From positions 5,456,001 through 5,520,000 of the forward strand of contig NZ_CP130720.1 of the NCBI RefSeq assembly GCF_035984415.1: 64,000 nucleotides of DNA, given 5' to 3'. A model generated the notes under the pieces. That model ran no database searches. It was given only the letters and a program-made list of their open reading frames with translations, and was not told the DNA's origin. This stretch comes from Streptomyces sp. NBC_01296 (GTDB lineage Bacteria > Actinomycetota > Actinomycetes > Streptomycetales > Streptomycetaceae). The position numbers were made by a program, and so were the translations under genes. Numbering within the stretch: the stretch's first letter is position 1; each line of letters opens with the position of its first letter. Positions 8,990 to 16,806 of this stretch are shown piece after piece.

Positions 8990-9847
8990 ATGAAGCTGCT
9001 GCGTGTCGGACCGGTCGGAGCGGAGCGTCCCGCGCTGCTCGACCAGGACGGGACCCTGCGCGACCTGTCCGGCCTGATCACGGATGTGGACGGCGCCCTG
9101 CTCGCCGACGACTCCGTGCTGTCCCGGGTACGGGACGCGGCGGCGGCCGGGGAGCTCCCCGTGCTCGACGCGGAGGGTCTGCGGATCGGTGCGCCGGTCG
9201 GCAGGATCGGCAAGATCGTGGGCATCGGGCTGAACTACTTCGGGCACGCGGCCGAGATCGGTGCGGAGCCTCCGGCCGAGCCCATCCTGTTCCTCAAGGC
9301 CGCGGACACCGTGGTCGGCCCGGACGACACCGTGCTGATCCCGCGCGGCAGCGTGAAGACCGACTGGGAGGCCGAGCTCGGCGTCGTGATCGGCAGCACC
9401 GCCCGCTACCTGTCCTCCGCTGCGGAGGGCCTGGCGCACGTGGGCGGATACACGCTGGTCAACGACGTCTCGGAGCGCGAGTTCCAGATCGAGCGCGGCG
9501 GCACCTGGGACAAGGGCAAGAACTGCGAGACGTTCACCCCGCTGGGCCCGTGGCTGGTCACCGCCGACGAGGTCGAGGACCCGCAGGTCCTGGACGTGAA
9601 GCTGTGGGTCAACGGCGAGCTCAAGCAGGACGGCAACACCGCCGACCAGATCTTCCCGGTCGGCGAGGTCGTCCGGTACCTGAGCCGGTTCATGACCCTG
9701 TACCCGGGCGATGTCATCGTCACCGGCACCCCGGCGGGCGTGGCCATGGGCCAGCCGGAGCCGAAGCCGTACCTGCGGGCCGGTGACGTCGTGGAGCTGG
9801 CGATCGAGGGCCTCGGGCGTCAGCGCCAGGAGTTCAAGAGCGCGTAG
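8990..9847 (+). CDS. Fumarylacetoacetate hydrolase family enzyme
   Basis: This 285-residue enzyme starts at ATG 8990 after GGGAG with 7-base spacing. The FAH fold is recognisable from GKIVGIGLNY, LFLKAADTVVGPDD, the metal-binding KTDWEAELGVVIG and the C-terminal GDVIVTGTPAGVAMG. Members hydrolyse or decarboxylate beta-diketo acids, or hydrate 2-keto-4-pentenoates in aromatic catabolism; the exact substrate cannot be assigned. It stands alone and is followed by a strong hairpin at 9907-9933. An imperfect inverted repeat (8886-8896 with 8919-8932) upstream may be regulatory. Confidence 0.87.
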   Translation: MKLLRVGPVGAERPALLDQDGTLRDLSGLITDVDGALLADDSVLSRVRDAAAAGELPVLDAEGLRIGAPVGRIGKIVGIGLNYFGHAAEIGAEPPAEPILFLKAADTVVGPDDTVLIPRGSVKTDWEAELGVVIGSTARYLSSAAEGLAHVGGYTLVNDVSEREFQIERGGTWDKGKNCETFTPLGPWLVTADEVEDPQVLDVKLWVNGELKQDGNTADQIFPVGEVVRYLSRFMTLYPGDVIVTGTPAGVAMGQPEPKPYLRAGDVVELAIEGLGRQRQEFKSA

Positions 9848-9906
9848 CCGCGAGAGAGCGGGCGGGCGAACGGGCGAGCGGACGAAGCGAGCCGACGAAG
9901 CGAGCG

Positions 9907-9933
9907 AGGGGGGCCGCCTTGGGCGGCCCCCCT
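9907..9933. terminator. Bidirectional hairpin terminator between convergent genes
   Basis: A perfect 12-bp stem (AGGGGGGCCGCC with GGCGGCCCCCCT) and 3-base loop lies between the FAH gene and the convergent ALF-repeat gene. It is preceded by a 12-bp direct repeat of GACGAAGCGAGC at 9882-9906. Confidence 0.75.
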
Positions 9934-9980
9934 CCGCCATCCGGTCGCAAGCGGATGCGCGCGTACGCGGCGCCGCCCGG

Positions 9981-11153
9981 TCAGCCCTTCGAGGACCCGC
10001 GGCGACGCCGGCCGGCGAAGACCAGACCGGCGCCCGCGCCGAGCGCGGCGGCGCCGCCGCCCGCGATCAGGGCGGTCTGGGTGCCCGTGTTCGCGAGCGC
10101 GCCGGACCCGCCCGTCGCGGTCACGTGGGTGTTGCCGCCCGACGTCGCGATGGTGGCCACCGTCTGCCGGACGCCGCTGTCCTTGCCCGCGTCCGGCTTG
10201 CCGGTTTGCGCGTCGGCGGCCTTGTCCTTGTCGCGCGCCGTGAACTGCCCGGTCTTCAGGAACTCGACGCGGTCCGCGGGCGTGCCGTTGATCGCGATGA
10301 TCGCGGCCTTCTTCAGCTCCGGGCCGGCCTTGTTGAGCATCGCCCAGATCAGGACCATGTTGTCGTCGTCGCGCAGCTCGTGCTGCGTGGTCGTCACGAA
10401 CGTGCGCAGCGCCTCCGGGCTCGGATTCCCCTTCAGGAGCGCGAGGATGCCCTCCTTCAGGCCCGGGCCGGCGCCGTCGAGCATCGTCAGCAGCGCCACG
10501 CGGTCGTCCACCGCCCGGATCTTGTGCTGCCCCGTCGCGACGAACTCGCGGACCTGCTCGGGCGTCCCGCCGTCCAGCAGCCGGTTGACCGCCTCGGTGA
10601 TCCCGCGGCCCGCCCCATGGAGCATCCGCGTCAGCTCGACCAGGTCGTCCTCGAAGCGGGCCGTGTGCTGCCCCTTGGTGAGGAACTCGGTCAGCGCGGC
10701 CTGGGTGTCCGTCTTCAGAGCGGCCTTGCCGGCCTTCTGCACGGCCGGGCCGCCGACGCCGATGATCTGCGAGACCCGTACCCGGTCGTCGGTGAGCTGC
10801 TCCCGGGCCCACTCCACCTCGAGGAACTTCCGCAGGTCCGCGGCCGATCCCTTGAGCGCCTTCTCGGCCGCCTCGCGTACGCCCGGCCCGCTCGCCGGGT
10901 CCGCGAGGATCGCCTGGACGGCGGCCCGGTCCTTCGCGGCCTGGGGGTCCTCGGCCGGGCTCTCGGCCGGCTTGTCCGCGGGCTTCCCGGCCTGCTCCTG
11001 CTCCTCGGCCCCCCGGTCCGGCACGCTCGGCGCGCTCGGCGCAGCCGGCGCGGCCGGCGACGAGGCGTCGGCCGCGAATGCCGGCGAGGCGAGCAGGACG
11101 GCCGGGGCTATCGCGGCGGTGGCGACGACCGATGCGATCCGGGGCAGCTTCAC
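9981..11153 (-). CDS. Secreted ALF-repeat protein with LAXTG cell-wall sorting signal
   Basis: This 390-residue protein has a signal peptide (first about 27 residues, ending SPAFAA), an Ala/Pro/Glu linker, then ALF-type repeats of about 44 residues recognised by recurring LKGSAADLRKFL, LLDGGTPEQVREF, LLKGNPSPEALRTF and AINGTPADRVEFL. The C-terminus has LANTG, a hydrophobic helix and RRRRGSSKG, the signature of a class E sortase substrate. It is probably anchored by the sortase at 6910-7707 or a paralogue. GTG at 11153 is the start; the ribosome site is weak. A related ALF protein without a sorting signal is at 37362-38090. Function of ALF repeats is not established. Confidence 0.85.
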   Translation of the reverse strand: MKLPRIASVVATAAIAPAVLLASPAFAADASSPAAPAAPSAPSVPDRGAEEQEQAGKPADKPAESPAEDPQAAKDRAAVQAILADPASGPGVREAAEKALKGSAADLRKFLEVEWAREQLTDDRVRVSQIIGVGGPAVQKAGKAALKTDTQAALTEFLTKGQHTARFEDDLVELTRMLHGAGRGITEAVNRLLDGGTPEQVREFVATGQHKIRAVDDRVALLTMLDGAGPGLKEGILALLKGNPSPEALRTFVTTTQHELRDDDNMVLIWAMLNKAGPELKKAAIIAINGTPADRVEFLKTGQFTARDKDKAADAQTGKPDAGKDSGVRQTVATIATSGGNTHVTATGGSGALANTGTQTALIAGGGAAALGAGAGLVFAGRRRRGSSKG

Positions 11154-11234
11154 AGACAGATTCCATTCTTCACACGCGTGACGATCTTCAACTTGTGCAG
11201 GATAGATCGCCCGTGACCCGCAAACTGTCCATTT

Positions 11235-12362
11235 TCAGGACAAGGCAGGGCCTGTGCCCGGGTTCAGCTCGACGGTCACCCCGTCCCGGGACGACGTCCG
11301 CGCGGCCTCGAGTACGGCCAGGCAGTGCGCCGCCTCGTGCGCGGTGACCGGCGCCGGGCCGCCCTCGCGCAGGGCCGCCGCCACCGCCGCGTAGTACGCG
11401 GGGTAGTCGCCCGGCACGGTCGGCACGGGGGCCCCGCCGCCGGTCAGCGGGGACTCGCCGGAGCCCACCCGGCCCCACAGGTGCTCGGGCTCCACGCCCC
11501 ACGGGCTCTCCCCGACGCCCGGCCGCTGCCCGTCGCGCAGGGCCGCCTCCTGCGGGTCCAGCCCGTACTTCACGTAGCCCGCGCGGGAACCCAGTACGCG
11601 AAAGCGCGGCCCCAGCTGCGCGGTGGTGGCGCTGACGTAGAAGTGGGAGCGGACCCCGTTCGCATGCGTGACGGCGATGAAGGTGTCGTCGTCCGCCTCG
11701 GCGCCGGGGCGGCGCACGTCGGTCTCCGCGTAGACGCGTACGGCCGGGCCGAACAGCACCAGTGCCTGGTCGACGACATGGCTGCCGAGGTCGTACAGCA
11801 GGCCGCCGATCTCCTCCGGGGCCCCGGATTCGCGCCAGCCGCCCTTGAGCTGCGGGCGCCACCGCTCGAACCGGGACTCGAAGCGCTGGATCTCGCCGAG
11901 TTCGCCGTCGGCCAGGAGGCGGCGCAGGGTGAGGAAGTCGTTGTCCCAGCGGCGGTTTTGGAACACGGACAGGAATGTGCCGGTCTTGTCGGCGAGGGCG
12001 GCCAGTTCGCGGGCCTCGGCGGCGGTGGCGGCGAGCGGCTTGTCCACGACGACCGGGATGCCGGCGTCCAGTGCGGCGGTGGCGAGCGGGACGTGGGTCT
12101 TGTTCGGGGAGGCGACGACGATCAGGTCGAGGGCGGGGGCGAGGTCCCAGAGCTCCTGCGCGGAGCCGACGATCCGGACGCCGGGGTACGCCTCGCGCGC
12201 CTGGGCCTGCCGGCCGGGGTCGGAGGTGACGACCGTGTCGAGGACGAGCCCGTCCGTGGCGGAGACGAGCGGCGCGTGGAAGACGGAACCGGCGAGTCCG
12301 TAGCCGACGAGGCCGACGCGGAGCGGGGCGGAGGGGGAGGAGGGGGAGGTGGTGGCGGTCAT
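11235..12362 (-). CDS. Gfo/Idh/MocA-family oxidoreductase
   Basis: This 375-residue enzyme has an N-terminal Rossmann motif (VGLVGYGLAGSVFHAPL), the VVVDKPLA segment with the conserved EKP-like lysine, and GGLLYDLGSHVVDQAL, where Asp/His of the second domain reside. Members are NAD(P)-dependent dehydrogenases acting on sugars or inositols; the substrate cannot be assigned. It is divergent from a ROK regulator, a usual arrangement for sugar catabolism. The ATG at 12362 is preceded by AGGAGG only 1 base away, which is unusually close, so initiation may be leaderless or unusual. Confidence 0.87.
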   Translation of the reverse strand: MTATTSPSSPSAPLRVGLVGYGLAGSVFHAPLVSATDGLVLDTVVTSDPGRQAQAREAYPGVRIVGSAQELWDLAPALDLIVVASPNKTHVPLATAALDAGIPVVVDKPLAATAAEARELAALADKTGTFLSVFQNRRWDNDFLTLRRLLADGELGEIQRFESRFERWRPQLKGGWRESGAPEEIGGLLYDLGSHVVDQALVLFGPAVRVYAETDVRRPGAEADDDTFIAVTHANGVRSHFYVSATTAQLGPRFRVLGSRAGYVKYGLDPQEAALRDGQRPGVGESPWGVEPEHLWGRVGSGESPLTGGGAPVPTVPGDYPAYYAAVAAALREGGPAPVTAHEAAHCLAVLEAARTSSRDGVTVELNPGTGPALS

Positions 12363-12374
12363 GCCTCCTACTTT

Positions 12375-12389
12375 GGCAACAGTGTTGCC
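12375..12389. promoter_or_regulatory. 15-bp palindromic operator between Gfo/Idh and ROK genes
   Basis: GGCAACA and TGTTGCC flank a single G; with one mismatch the symmetry extends by three bases on each side. It lies in the roughly 40-base divergent intergenic region, 13 bases before the oxidoreductase start, where a repressor would block both promoters. The ROK protein at 12404 is the obvious ligand. Confidence 0.65.
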
Positions 12390-12403
12390 TAAGTGCAAGG
12401 AGG

Positions 12404-13507
12404 GTGGACAATGGAGACGTGGACAGGGAGAGCAAGGGCAACGGAAGCGGCGTGAACCTACCGGCGCTGCGCGGGCACAACGACGCGCTGGTGCTCGGCC
12501 TGCTGCGCGAGGCGCATCTCGAAGGCCTCAGCCGCGCCGACCTCGCGGCCCTCACACGTCTCACCCCGCAGGCCGTCAGCAAGATCGTGGCGCGGCTGCG
12601 GGCGGAGGGGCTGGTCGCCGAAGCCGGGCGCGGCGCGTCCACCGGGGGCAAGCCGCGGACGCTGCTCCGGCTGGTCTCGGGTGCCCGGCACGCCGTCGGC
12701 GTCCACGCGGACCGCGACGAGCTGCGGGCGGTGCAGGTGGACATCGCGGGCACCGTCGTCGACCGGATCCGGGGCCCCCTGGACTTCGGGGCCGGACCGC
12801 AGGCCACCGCGGAGGCGGTCGCACGCGCAGTGATCGAGCTGTGCGGGGAGGCGGGGACGCGGTCCCTGCTGGGCGTGGGCGTCGCTGTGCCGGGGCCGCT
12901 GGACTGGCAGGCGGGCGTACTGGGGCGGGTGACGGGACACCCTGACTGGGAGGGGTTCCCGCTGCGCCAGGCGGTGGCGGAGCGGCTCGGACCCGACGCC
13001 CCGCCGGTGGTGCTGGACAAGGACACCAGCGCGGGCGCCGCCGCCCCCGGCCGCCGGGCCTTCGAAACCTCGCTCTACCTGCACCTGAGCACCGGCCTGG
13101 GGGCCGGGCTCCGGCTCAACGGAGAGGTCTACCGGGGGGAGCGGTCCACGGCCGGGGAGTTCGGACACCAGGTCCTGAGCCTGGACGGCCCGCCCTGCCG
13201 GTGCGGAGGCCGCGGTTGCGCGGAGGTGCTCTGCCTCGCGGCGGTGGCCCGCGGCGACCTTCCGGAGGCGGCGCGGATCCTGGGCGAGGGCGCTGCGAAC
13301 GTGGTCGCGCTGCTGGACGTGGACCGGGTGTGGCTCGGGGGACGGGTGGTGGACTCCGCCCCGGAGGTCTTCACGGAGGGCGTCCGCCGCGTCCTGGCGG
13401 CCCGCACGCTGGGCGGCCCGGTTCCGGAGGTCGCCGCGTCCGAGGACGGCGTCGCCGAGGGCGCGGCGGAACTGGCCCTGGCCCCGCTGTTCGGCCGCGT
13501 GCGCTGA
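12404..13507 (+). CDS. ROK-family transcriptional regulator
   Basis: The protein has up to 367 residues: an N-terminal winged helix-turn-helix (about 27-75, DLAALTRLTPQAVSKIVARL) and a C-terminal ROK domain with GVAVPGPLDW, the STGLGAGL loop, GEFGHQ and the CRCGGRGCAE zinc-binding cysteine cluster. ROK regulators usually sense a sugar or sugar phosphate and control a neighbouring catabolic gene, here the divergent Gfo/Idh enzyme. The start is uncertain: GTG at 12404 directly abuts GGAGG, while in-frame GTG at 12419 or 12452 (GGAAG upstream) are alternatives. A hairpin follows the stop by 8 bases. Confidence 0.87.
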   Translation: MDNGDVDRESKGNGSGVNLPALRGHNDALVLGLLREAHLEGLSRADLAALTRLTPQAVSKIVARLRAEGLVAEAGRGASTGGKPRTLLRLVSGARHAVGVHADRDELRAVQVDIAGTVVDRIRGPLDFGAGPQATAEAVARAVIELCGEAGTRSLLGVGVAVPGPLDWQAGVLGRVTGHPDWEGFPLRQAVAERLGPDAPPVVLDKDTSAGAAAPGRRAFETSLYLHLSTGLGAGLRLNGEVYRGERSTAGEFGHQVLSLDGPPCRCGGRGCAEVLCLAAVARGDLPEAARILGEGAANVVALLDVDRVWLGGRVVDSAPEVFTEGVRRVLAARTLGGPVPEVAASEDGVAEGAAELALAPLFGRVR

Positions 13508-13515
13508 GGCTCCAC

Positions 13516-13543
13516 CGCCGGGCGCGGTGCGCGGTGCCCGGCG
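13516..13543 (+). terminator. Hairpin terminator after the ROK gene
   Basis: Perfect 8-bp arms CGCCGGGC and GCCCGGCG flank a 12-base loop starting 9 bases after the ROK stop codon. There is no U tract, as is usual in Streptomyces. Confidence 0.55.
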
Positions 13544-13562
13544 CGATCCGCAGCCTCCCGCG

Positions 13563-13596
13563 GCGGCCGTGCGTGCATCGCGGCCGTCCGTGCATC
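13563..13596. repeat. Tandem 17-bp direct repeat in the 13508-13927 gap
   Basis: Two adjacent 17-bp units (13563-13579 and 13580-13596) differ at one base; the unit begins GCGGCCGT and ends CGTGCATC. It lies in a 420-base gene-free stretch that otherwise holds only the ROK terminator and the G-rich tract at 13802-13868. Confidence 0.6.
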
Positions 13597-13801
13597 ACGT
13601 CCGTCCCCCCGGGGCCGTGATGCGGCGGCTGATGTCTGGCGCGACGTCATGCAACGCGAGGCCCTGCGCGTTGGGGTCGGGCCGGTGCCGTGGCTGACGG
13701 GCGTGCGGTGTCGGTGTGGGCGCCGCCCGGCGGTGGGTGCGCCGCCCGCGGCGAGCCCGTGGTGGCGGTGGCCCGGCCCGGTGGGCCGATCAGGCGTAAG
13801 C

Positions 13802-13868
13802 GGGGGGCGGGGTGGCGTGGCGGGGGGAGGGGGGTGCGGGGGCGTGGGAGGGTGCGGGGAGGCCGGGG
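13802..13868 (+). other. G-rich tract with G-quadruplex potential
   Basis: The plus strand holds at least seven runs of three or more G (three of them six G long) separated by 1-9 bases, ending about 60 bases before the start of the LAXTG protein gene. The pattern satisfies the usual G3+N1-7 quadruplex rule several times over. It would form in the mRNA leader if transcription starts upstream. Confidence 0.55.
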
Positions 13869-13927
13869 TGATTGTCGCCTCGTCCGACCATCCTCCCGTC
13901 CGGCGAGCAGCGAAGCGAAGGTCTTCC

Positions 13928-14668
13928 ATGCGACTGCGCAAAGCCCTTGCCCTCTCCGCCGCCCTGGTCGCCGTCGCCCTCTCCGCGCCGAACGCCGCCG
14001 CGGACATCGGCAACGGCGGCGGCGCCCACCCCGCGCCCGCGCTGCCGTCCCGGATCGAGGCCACCTGCGGCGACGGGAAGAGCACCGCCTTCCCGATCGG
14101 CGCGCGGATCCGCGGCGGGCCGGCCGTGTACCGGGCCGGCGGCGGGCCGCAGACCTGGTTCCTGGACCTCACGAACACGACGAACTCCGAGTGCACCGCC
14201 ATCCACCCCGTCGTGGTGTTCACGGACAAGGCCCGCGCCCTGCTCCCCGCCCACTTCCGGATGGAGTTCGAGACCTCCGGCGGGACCCTCCCCGTCAGCC
14301 TCGAGCGGAGTGACCGCGACGAGGTCATCGCCGTCTTCGACGGCGGCGAGGCCTTCTCCGGCTTCGCCGTCCGCGGCGGCGGCTCCCTGACCGTCACGGT
14401 CCACCTGGCCTTCGCGCCCGGCGCCCCCGCCGGCGAGGTCGTCGCCGACGCCGCCCTCGTGCAGCGCCGGGCCGACGACGGCGACTGGGTCGGCGAGGCC
14501 GGCGGCTACCGGTTCTCCGTCGAGGGCCCGGAGGAGGAGACGGGCGCGGCCGGCTCCCTCGCCCACACCGGCCCCCGCGACTGGGTGTTCGCCGCCGGCG
14601 CGGCCGCCGCCCTCGCCGCCGGCGGCGGCCTCCTGCTGACGGCCCGCCGACTGCGCACCCCCGCGTAG
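13928..14668 (+). CDS. Secreted protein with LAXTG cell-wall sorting signal
   Basis: This 246-residue protein has a signal peptide (MRLRKALAL to about NAAAD, residue 26), a predicted beta-rich ectodomain with two cysteines (ATCGDG and NSECTA) probably forming a disulphide, and a C-terminal LAHTG followed by a hydrophobic helix and RRLRTPA. This is a class E sortase substrate by motif. ATG at 13928 follows GAAGG; longer in-frame starts would add unrelated low-complexity sequence. The ectodomain is not recognised; immunoglobulin-like Streptomyces wall proteins with the same layout are common. Confidence 0.82.
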   Translation: MRLRKALALSAALVAVALSAPNAAADIGNGGGAHPAPALPSRIEATCGDGKSTAFPIGARIRGGPAVYRAGGGPQTWFLDLTNTTNSECTAIHPVVVFTDKARALLPAHFRMEFETSGGTLPVSLERSDRDEVIAVFDGGEAFSGFAVRGGGSLTVTVHLAFAPGAPAGEVVADAALVQRRADDGDWVGEAGGYRFSVEGPEEETGAAGSLAHTGPRDWVFAAGAAAALAAGGGLLLTARRLRTPA

Positions 14669-14756
14669 CCCGGCCGCCGCGCACCCCGGCCGCCGCCCCA
14701 CCCCCCGTACCCCGTCGCGCTGATCTGCGTACACCCCGTCCGCGTACAGTCCGAGG

Positions 14757-15521
14757 GTGGAAGAACAGAACCTGCATCACCGCCCCGGCTCGCCCGTTCG
14801 GTCCGGGATTCCGGAGCACGGCCGCATCCCCAAGTACTACGCCGTCAAGGCCCTCATCGCGGATCTCCTCGACGACCTCGGCGAGGGCGGGCTGCTGCCC
14901 ACCGAGCGGGATCTCGCCGAGCGGTACGAGGTGTCCCGCGAGACCGTGCGGCAGGCCCTGCGCGAGCTGCTCCTGGAGGGCCGGCTCCGCCGCTCCGGCC
15001 GCGGTACCGTCGTCGCCGGTCCGAAGCTCGAACAGCCCCTCTCCCTCGCGAGCTACACCGAGGGCGTACGGCGCCAGGGCCGCCGGCCCGGCCGTAACCT
15101 CATCGGGCTCGAGCAGTTCCCCTGCCCGTCCGAGCTGGCCACCGGCATCGGCGCCGAGCCCGGCGAGCCCGTCTGGCACCTGGAGCGCGTCCTGCTCGCC
15201 GACGACGAGCGGGTGGGCCTGGAGAGCACGTACATCCGGGTGGCGCGGGCGCCCCGCCTCGATACCGAATTCCAGCCGGACTCCTCCTTCTACGGGTACC
15301 TCCTCGACCGGCTCGGGATCTCGTTCGGGGACGCCGACGAGAAGCTGGAGACCGTCCTCGCGACCCCCCGCGAGGCCTTGCTGATCGGCACCCCGCCGGC
15401 CCTCCCCATGCTGCTCATCCACCGGTTCTCCCGGGACCAGGACGGGCGTCCGCTGGAACGGGTGCGTTCGCTCTACCGTGGCGACCGGTTCAGCTTCACG
15501 ACCCACCTGCGCCCCGAATAG
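14757..15521 (+). CDS. GntR/HutC-family regulator with UTRA domain, likely of the phosphonate locus
   Basis: The 254-residue protein has an N-terminal winged helix (about 25-95: GLLPTERDLAERYEVSRETVRQALREL) and a C-terminal UTRA ligand domain ending in RVRSLYRGDRFSF. HutC-type regulators such as PhnF and DasR bind GGTCTAGACC-like palindromes; a GGTCTAGTCC site lies at 15594-15603 before the next operon. GTG at 14757 comes about 7 bases after a TACAGT hexamer (about 14745-14750), so a leaderless transcript is likely. Position suggests it senses a phosphonate or related metabolite. Confidence 0.85.
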   Translation: MEEQNLHHRPGSPVRSGIPEHGRIPKYYAVKALIADLLDDLGEGGLLPTERDLAERYEVSRETVRQALRELLLEGRLRRSGRGTVVAGPKLEQPLSLASYTEGVRRQGRRPGRNLIGLEQFPCPSELATGIGAEPGEPVWHLERVLLADDERVGLESTYIRVARAPRLDTEFQPDSSFYGYLLDRLGISFGDADEKLETVLATPREALLIGTPPALPMLLIHRFSRDQDGRPLERVRSLYRGDRFSFTTHLRPE

Positions 15522-15593
15522 TCCCGAGGGATCACCGCCAAGGGGCCGAAAAGGGGCGTACTCCAGGCGTATTCAGATCACGAGAAGGTAACG

Positions 15594-15603
15594 GGTCTAG
15601 TCC
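15594..15603. promoter_or_regulatory. GGTCTAGTCC operator candidate before the phosphonate operon
   Basis: The core differs at one base from the palindrome GGTCTAGACC recognised by HutC-type GntR regulators (DasR, PhnF). It lies 77 bases before the first gene of the operon and downstream of the GntR gene. The same ten bases occur in the chitinase promoter at 34607-34616. Confidence 0.55.
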
Positions 15604-15617
15604 AAGTGTCGAGGGCT

Positions 15618-15636
15618 GTTCACCGTCCCGTTGCCA
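15618..15636 (+). promoter_or_regulatory. Possible PHO-box-like repeat
   Basis: GTTCACC, the core heptamer of Streptomyces PhoP direct-repeat units, is followed 12 bases on by GTTGCCA. Known units are 11 bases apart, so the match is imperfect, but phosphonate genes are plausible PhoP targets. Confidence 0.3.
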
Positions 15637-15679
15637 CCGCGATCCCCCCGGTCCACGGGCCGCGACCACCGTGGAGCGC

Positions 15680-16801
15680 GTGAGAGTCATAGTCGTCGGA
15701 GGCGGCGTGGTCGGCACCATGCACGCCTGGCAAGCAGTCGAACGCGGCCACGAGGTCGTCCAGATCGAGCGAGAGGCGGAGGCCAGAGGCGCGTCACTGC
15801 GCAATTTCGGCCAGATCTGGGTCAGTGGACGGGCCGGGGGCGAGGAGCTCGAGACCGCCCTGCGGGCCCGCGAGCTCTGGGAGCGGATCGGCGCGGAGGT
15901 GCCCGGCCTGGGCTTCCGTGCGATCGGCTCCCTCACCCCGGTCCGCAACGCCCGCGAGTACGCGGTCGCCGAGGCGGCCGCCGCCCGCCCCGACGCCGCC
16001 GCCCGGGGCTACGAACTGGTCACCGCCGAAGAGGCGCGGCAGATCAACCCCGCCCTGCGCGGCGCCTTCGAGGCCGCCCTGTGGTGCGAGCGGGACGCGG
16101 CAGTCGAGCCGCGCACCGCCCAGCTCCACCTGCGCGAGGCCCTCGAGGCGAGCGGCCGGTACACGTTCCTGCCCGGACGGGAGGTGCGCGAGGTCGTCGG
16201 CAACGGCGCCGTCCGCGACGACCACGGCGACGTCCACCAGGGCGACGCCGTCATCCTCGCCACCGGCGCCTGGCTGTCCGGACTCGTCCGCGAGCTGGTC
16301 CCCGACCTGCCCGTGCGCCGCGTCCGGCTCCAGATGATGCAGACCGCCCCGCTCGGCGAGGACCTCACCACCTCCATCGCGGACGCCGACAGCTTCCGCT
16401 ACTACCCCGCGTACCGGAGCGACGCGCTCGACGCCCTCAACGCCGAGCAGGCGCAGGCGCCGATCGCCGCCGCGCACAAGATGCAGCTGCTGATGGTCCA
16501 GCGCCAGGACGGCGGACTGACCATCGGTGACACCCACGAGTACGAGCACCCCTTCGCGTTCGACACCCTCGAGGACCCGTACGCGTACCTCACCGAGGTC
16601 GTCGAGTCCTTCCTGGGCCGCCCGCTGCCGCAGATCCGGCGCCGCTGGGCGGGCGTGTACGCGCAGTGCACCGACACCACCCGCGTCGTCCACCGCCAGC
16701 AGGTGGCCGACGGCGTCTGGCTGGTGACCGGACCCGGCGGCCGCGGGATGACCTGCTCGCCCGCCATAGCCGAGACCACCGCGAACGAACTGGGCTGGTA
16801 G
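15680..16801 (+). CDS. FAD-dependent oxidoreductase of phosphonate catabolism (TIGR03364 type)
   Basis: The 373-residue enzyme begins with an FAD-binding GGGVVGTMHAW motif, has RNFGQIWVSGRAGGEE typical of this DAO-like family, and ends GPGGRGMTCSPAIAETTANEL. Family members sit in phosphonate clusters; related enzymes are reported to oxidise 2-aminoethylphosphonate or its N-methyl derivatives to phosphonoacetaldehyde. No transaminase gene of PhnW type is in the operon, so this enzyme may supply the aldehyde. GTG at 15680 has GGAG upstream; GTG at 15671 is an alternative. The next gene follows after 5 bases. Confidence 0.82.
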   Translation: MRVIVVGGGVVGTMHAWQAVERGHEVVQIEREAEARGASLRNFGQIWVSGRAGGEELETALRARELWERIGAEVPGLGFRAIGSLTPVRNAREYAVAEAAAARPDAAARGYELVTAEEARQINPALRGAFEAALWCERDAAVEPRTAQLHLREALEASGRYTFLPGREVREVVGNGAVRDDHGDVHQGDAVILATGAWLSGLVRELVPDLPVRRVRLQMMQTAPLGEDLTTSIADADSFRYYPAYRSDALDALNAEQAQAPIAAAHKMQLLMVQRQDGGLTIGDTHEYEHPFAFDTLEDPYAYLTEVVESFLGRPLPQIRRRWAGVYAQCTDTTRVVHRQQVADGVWLVTGPGGRGMTCSPAIAETTANELGW

Positions 16802-16806
16802 AGGAC

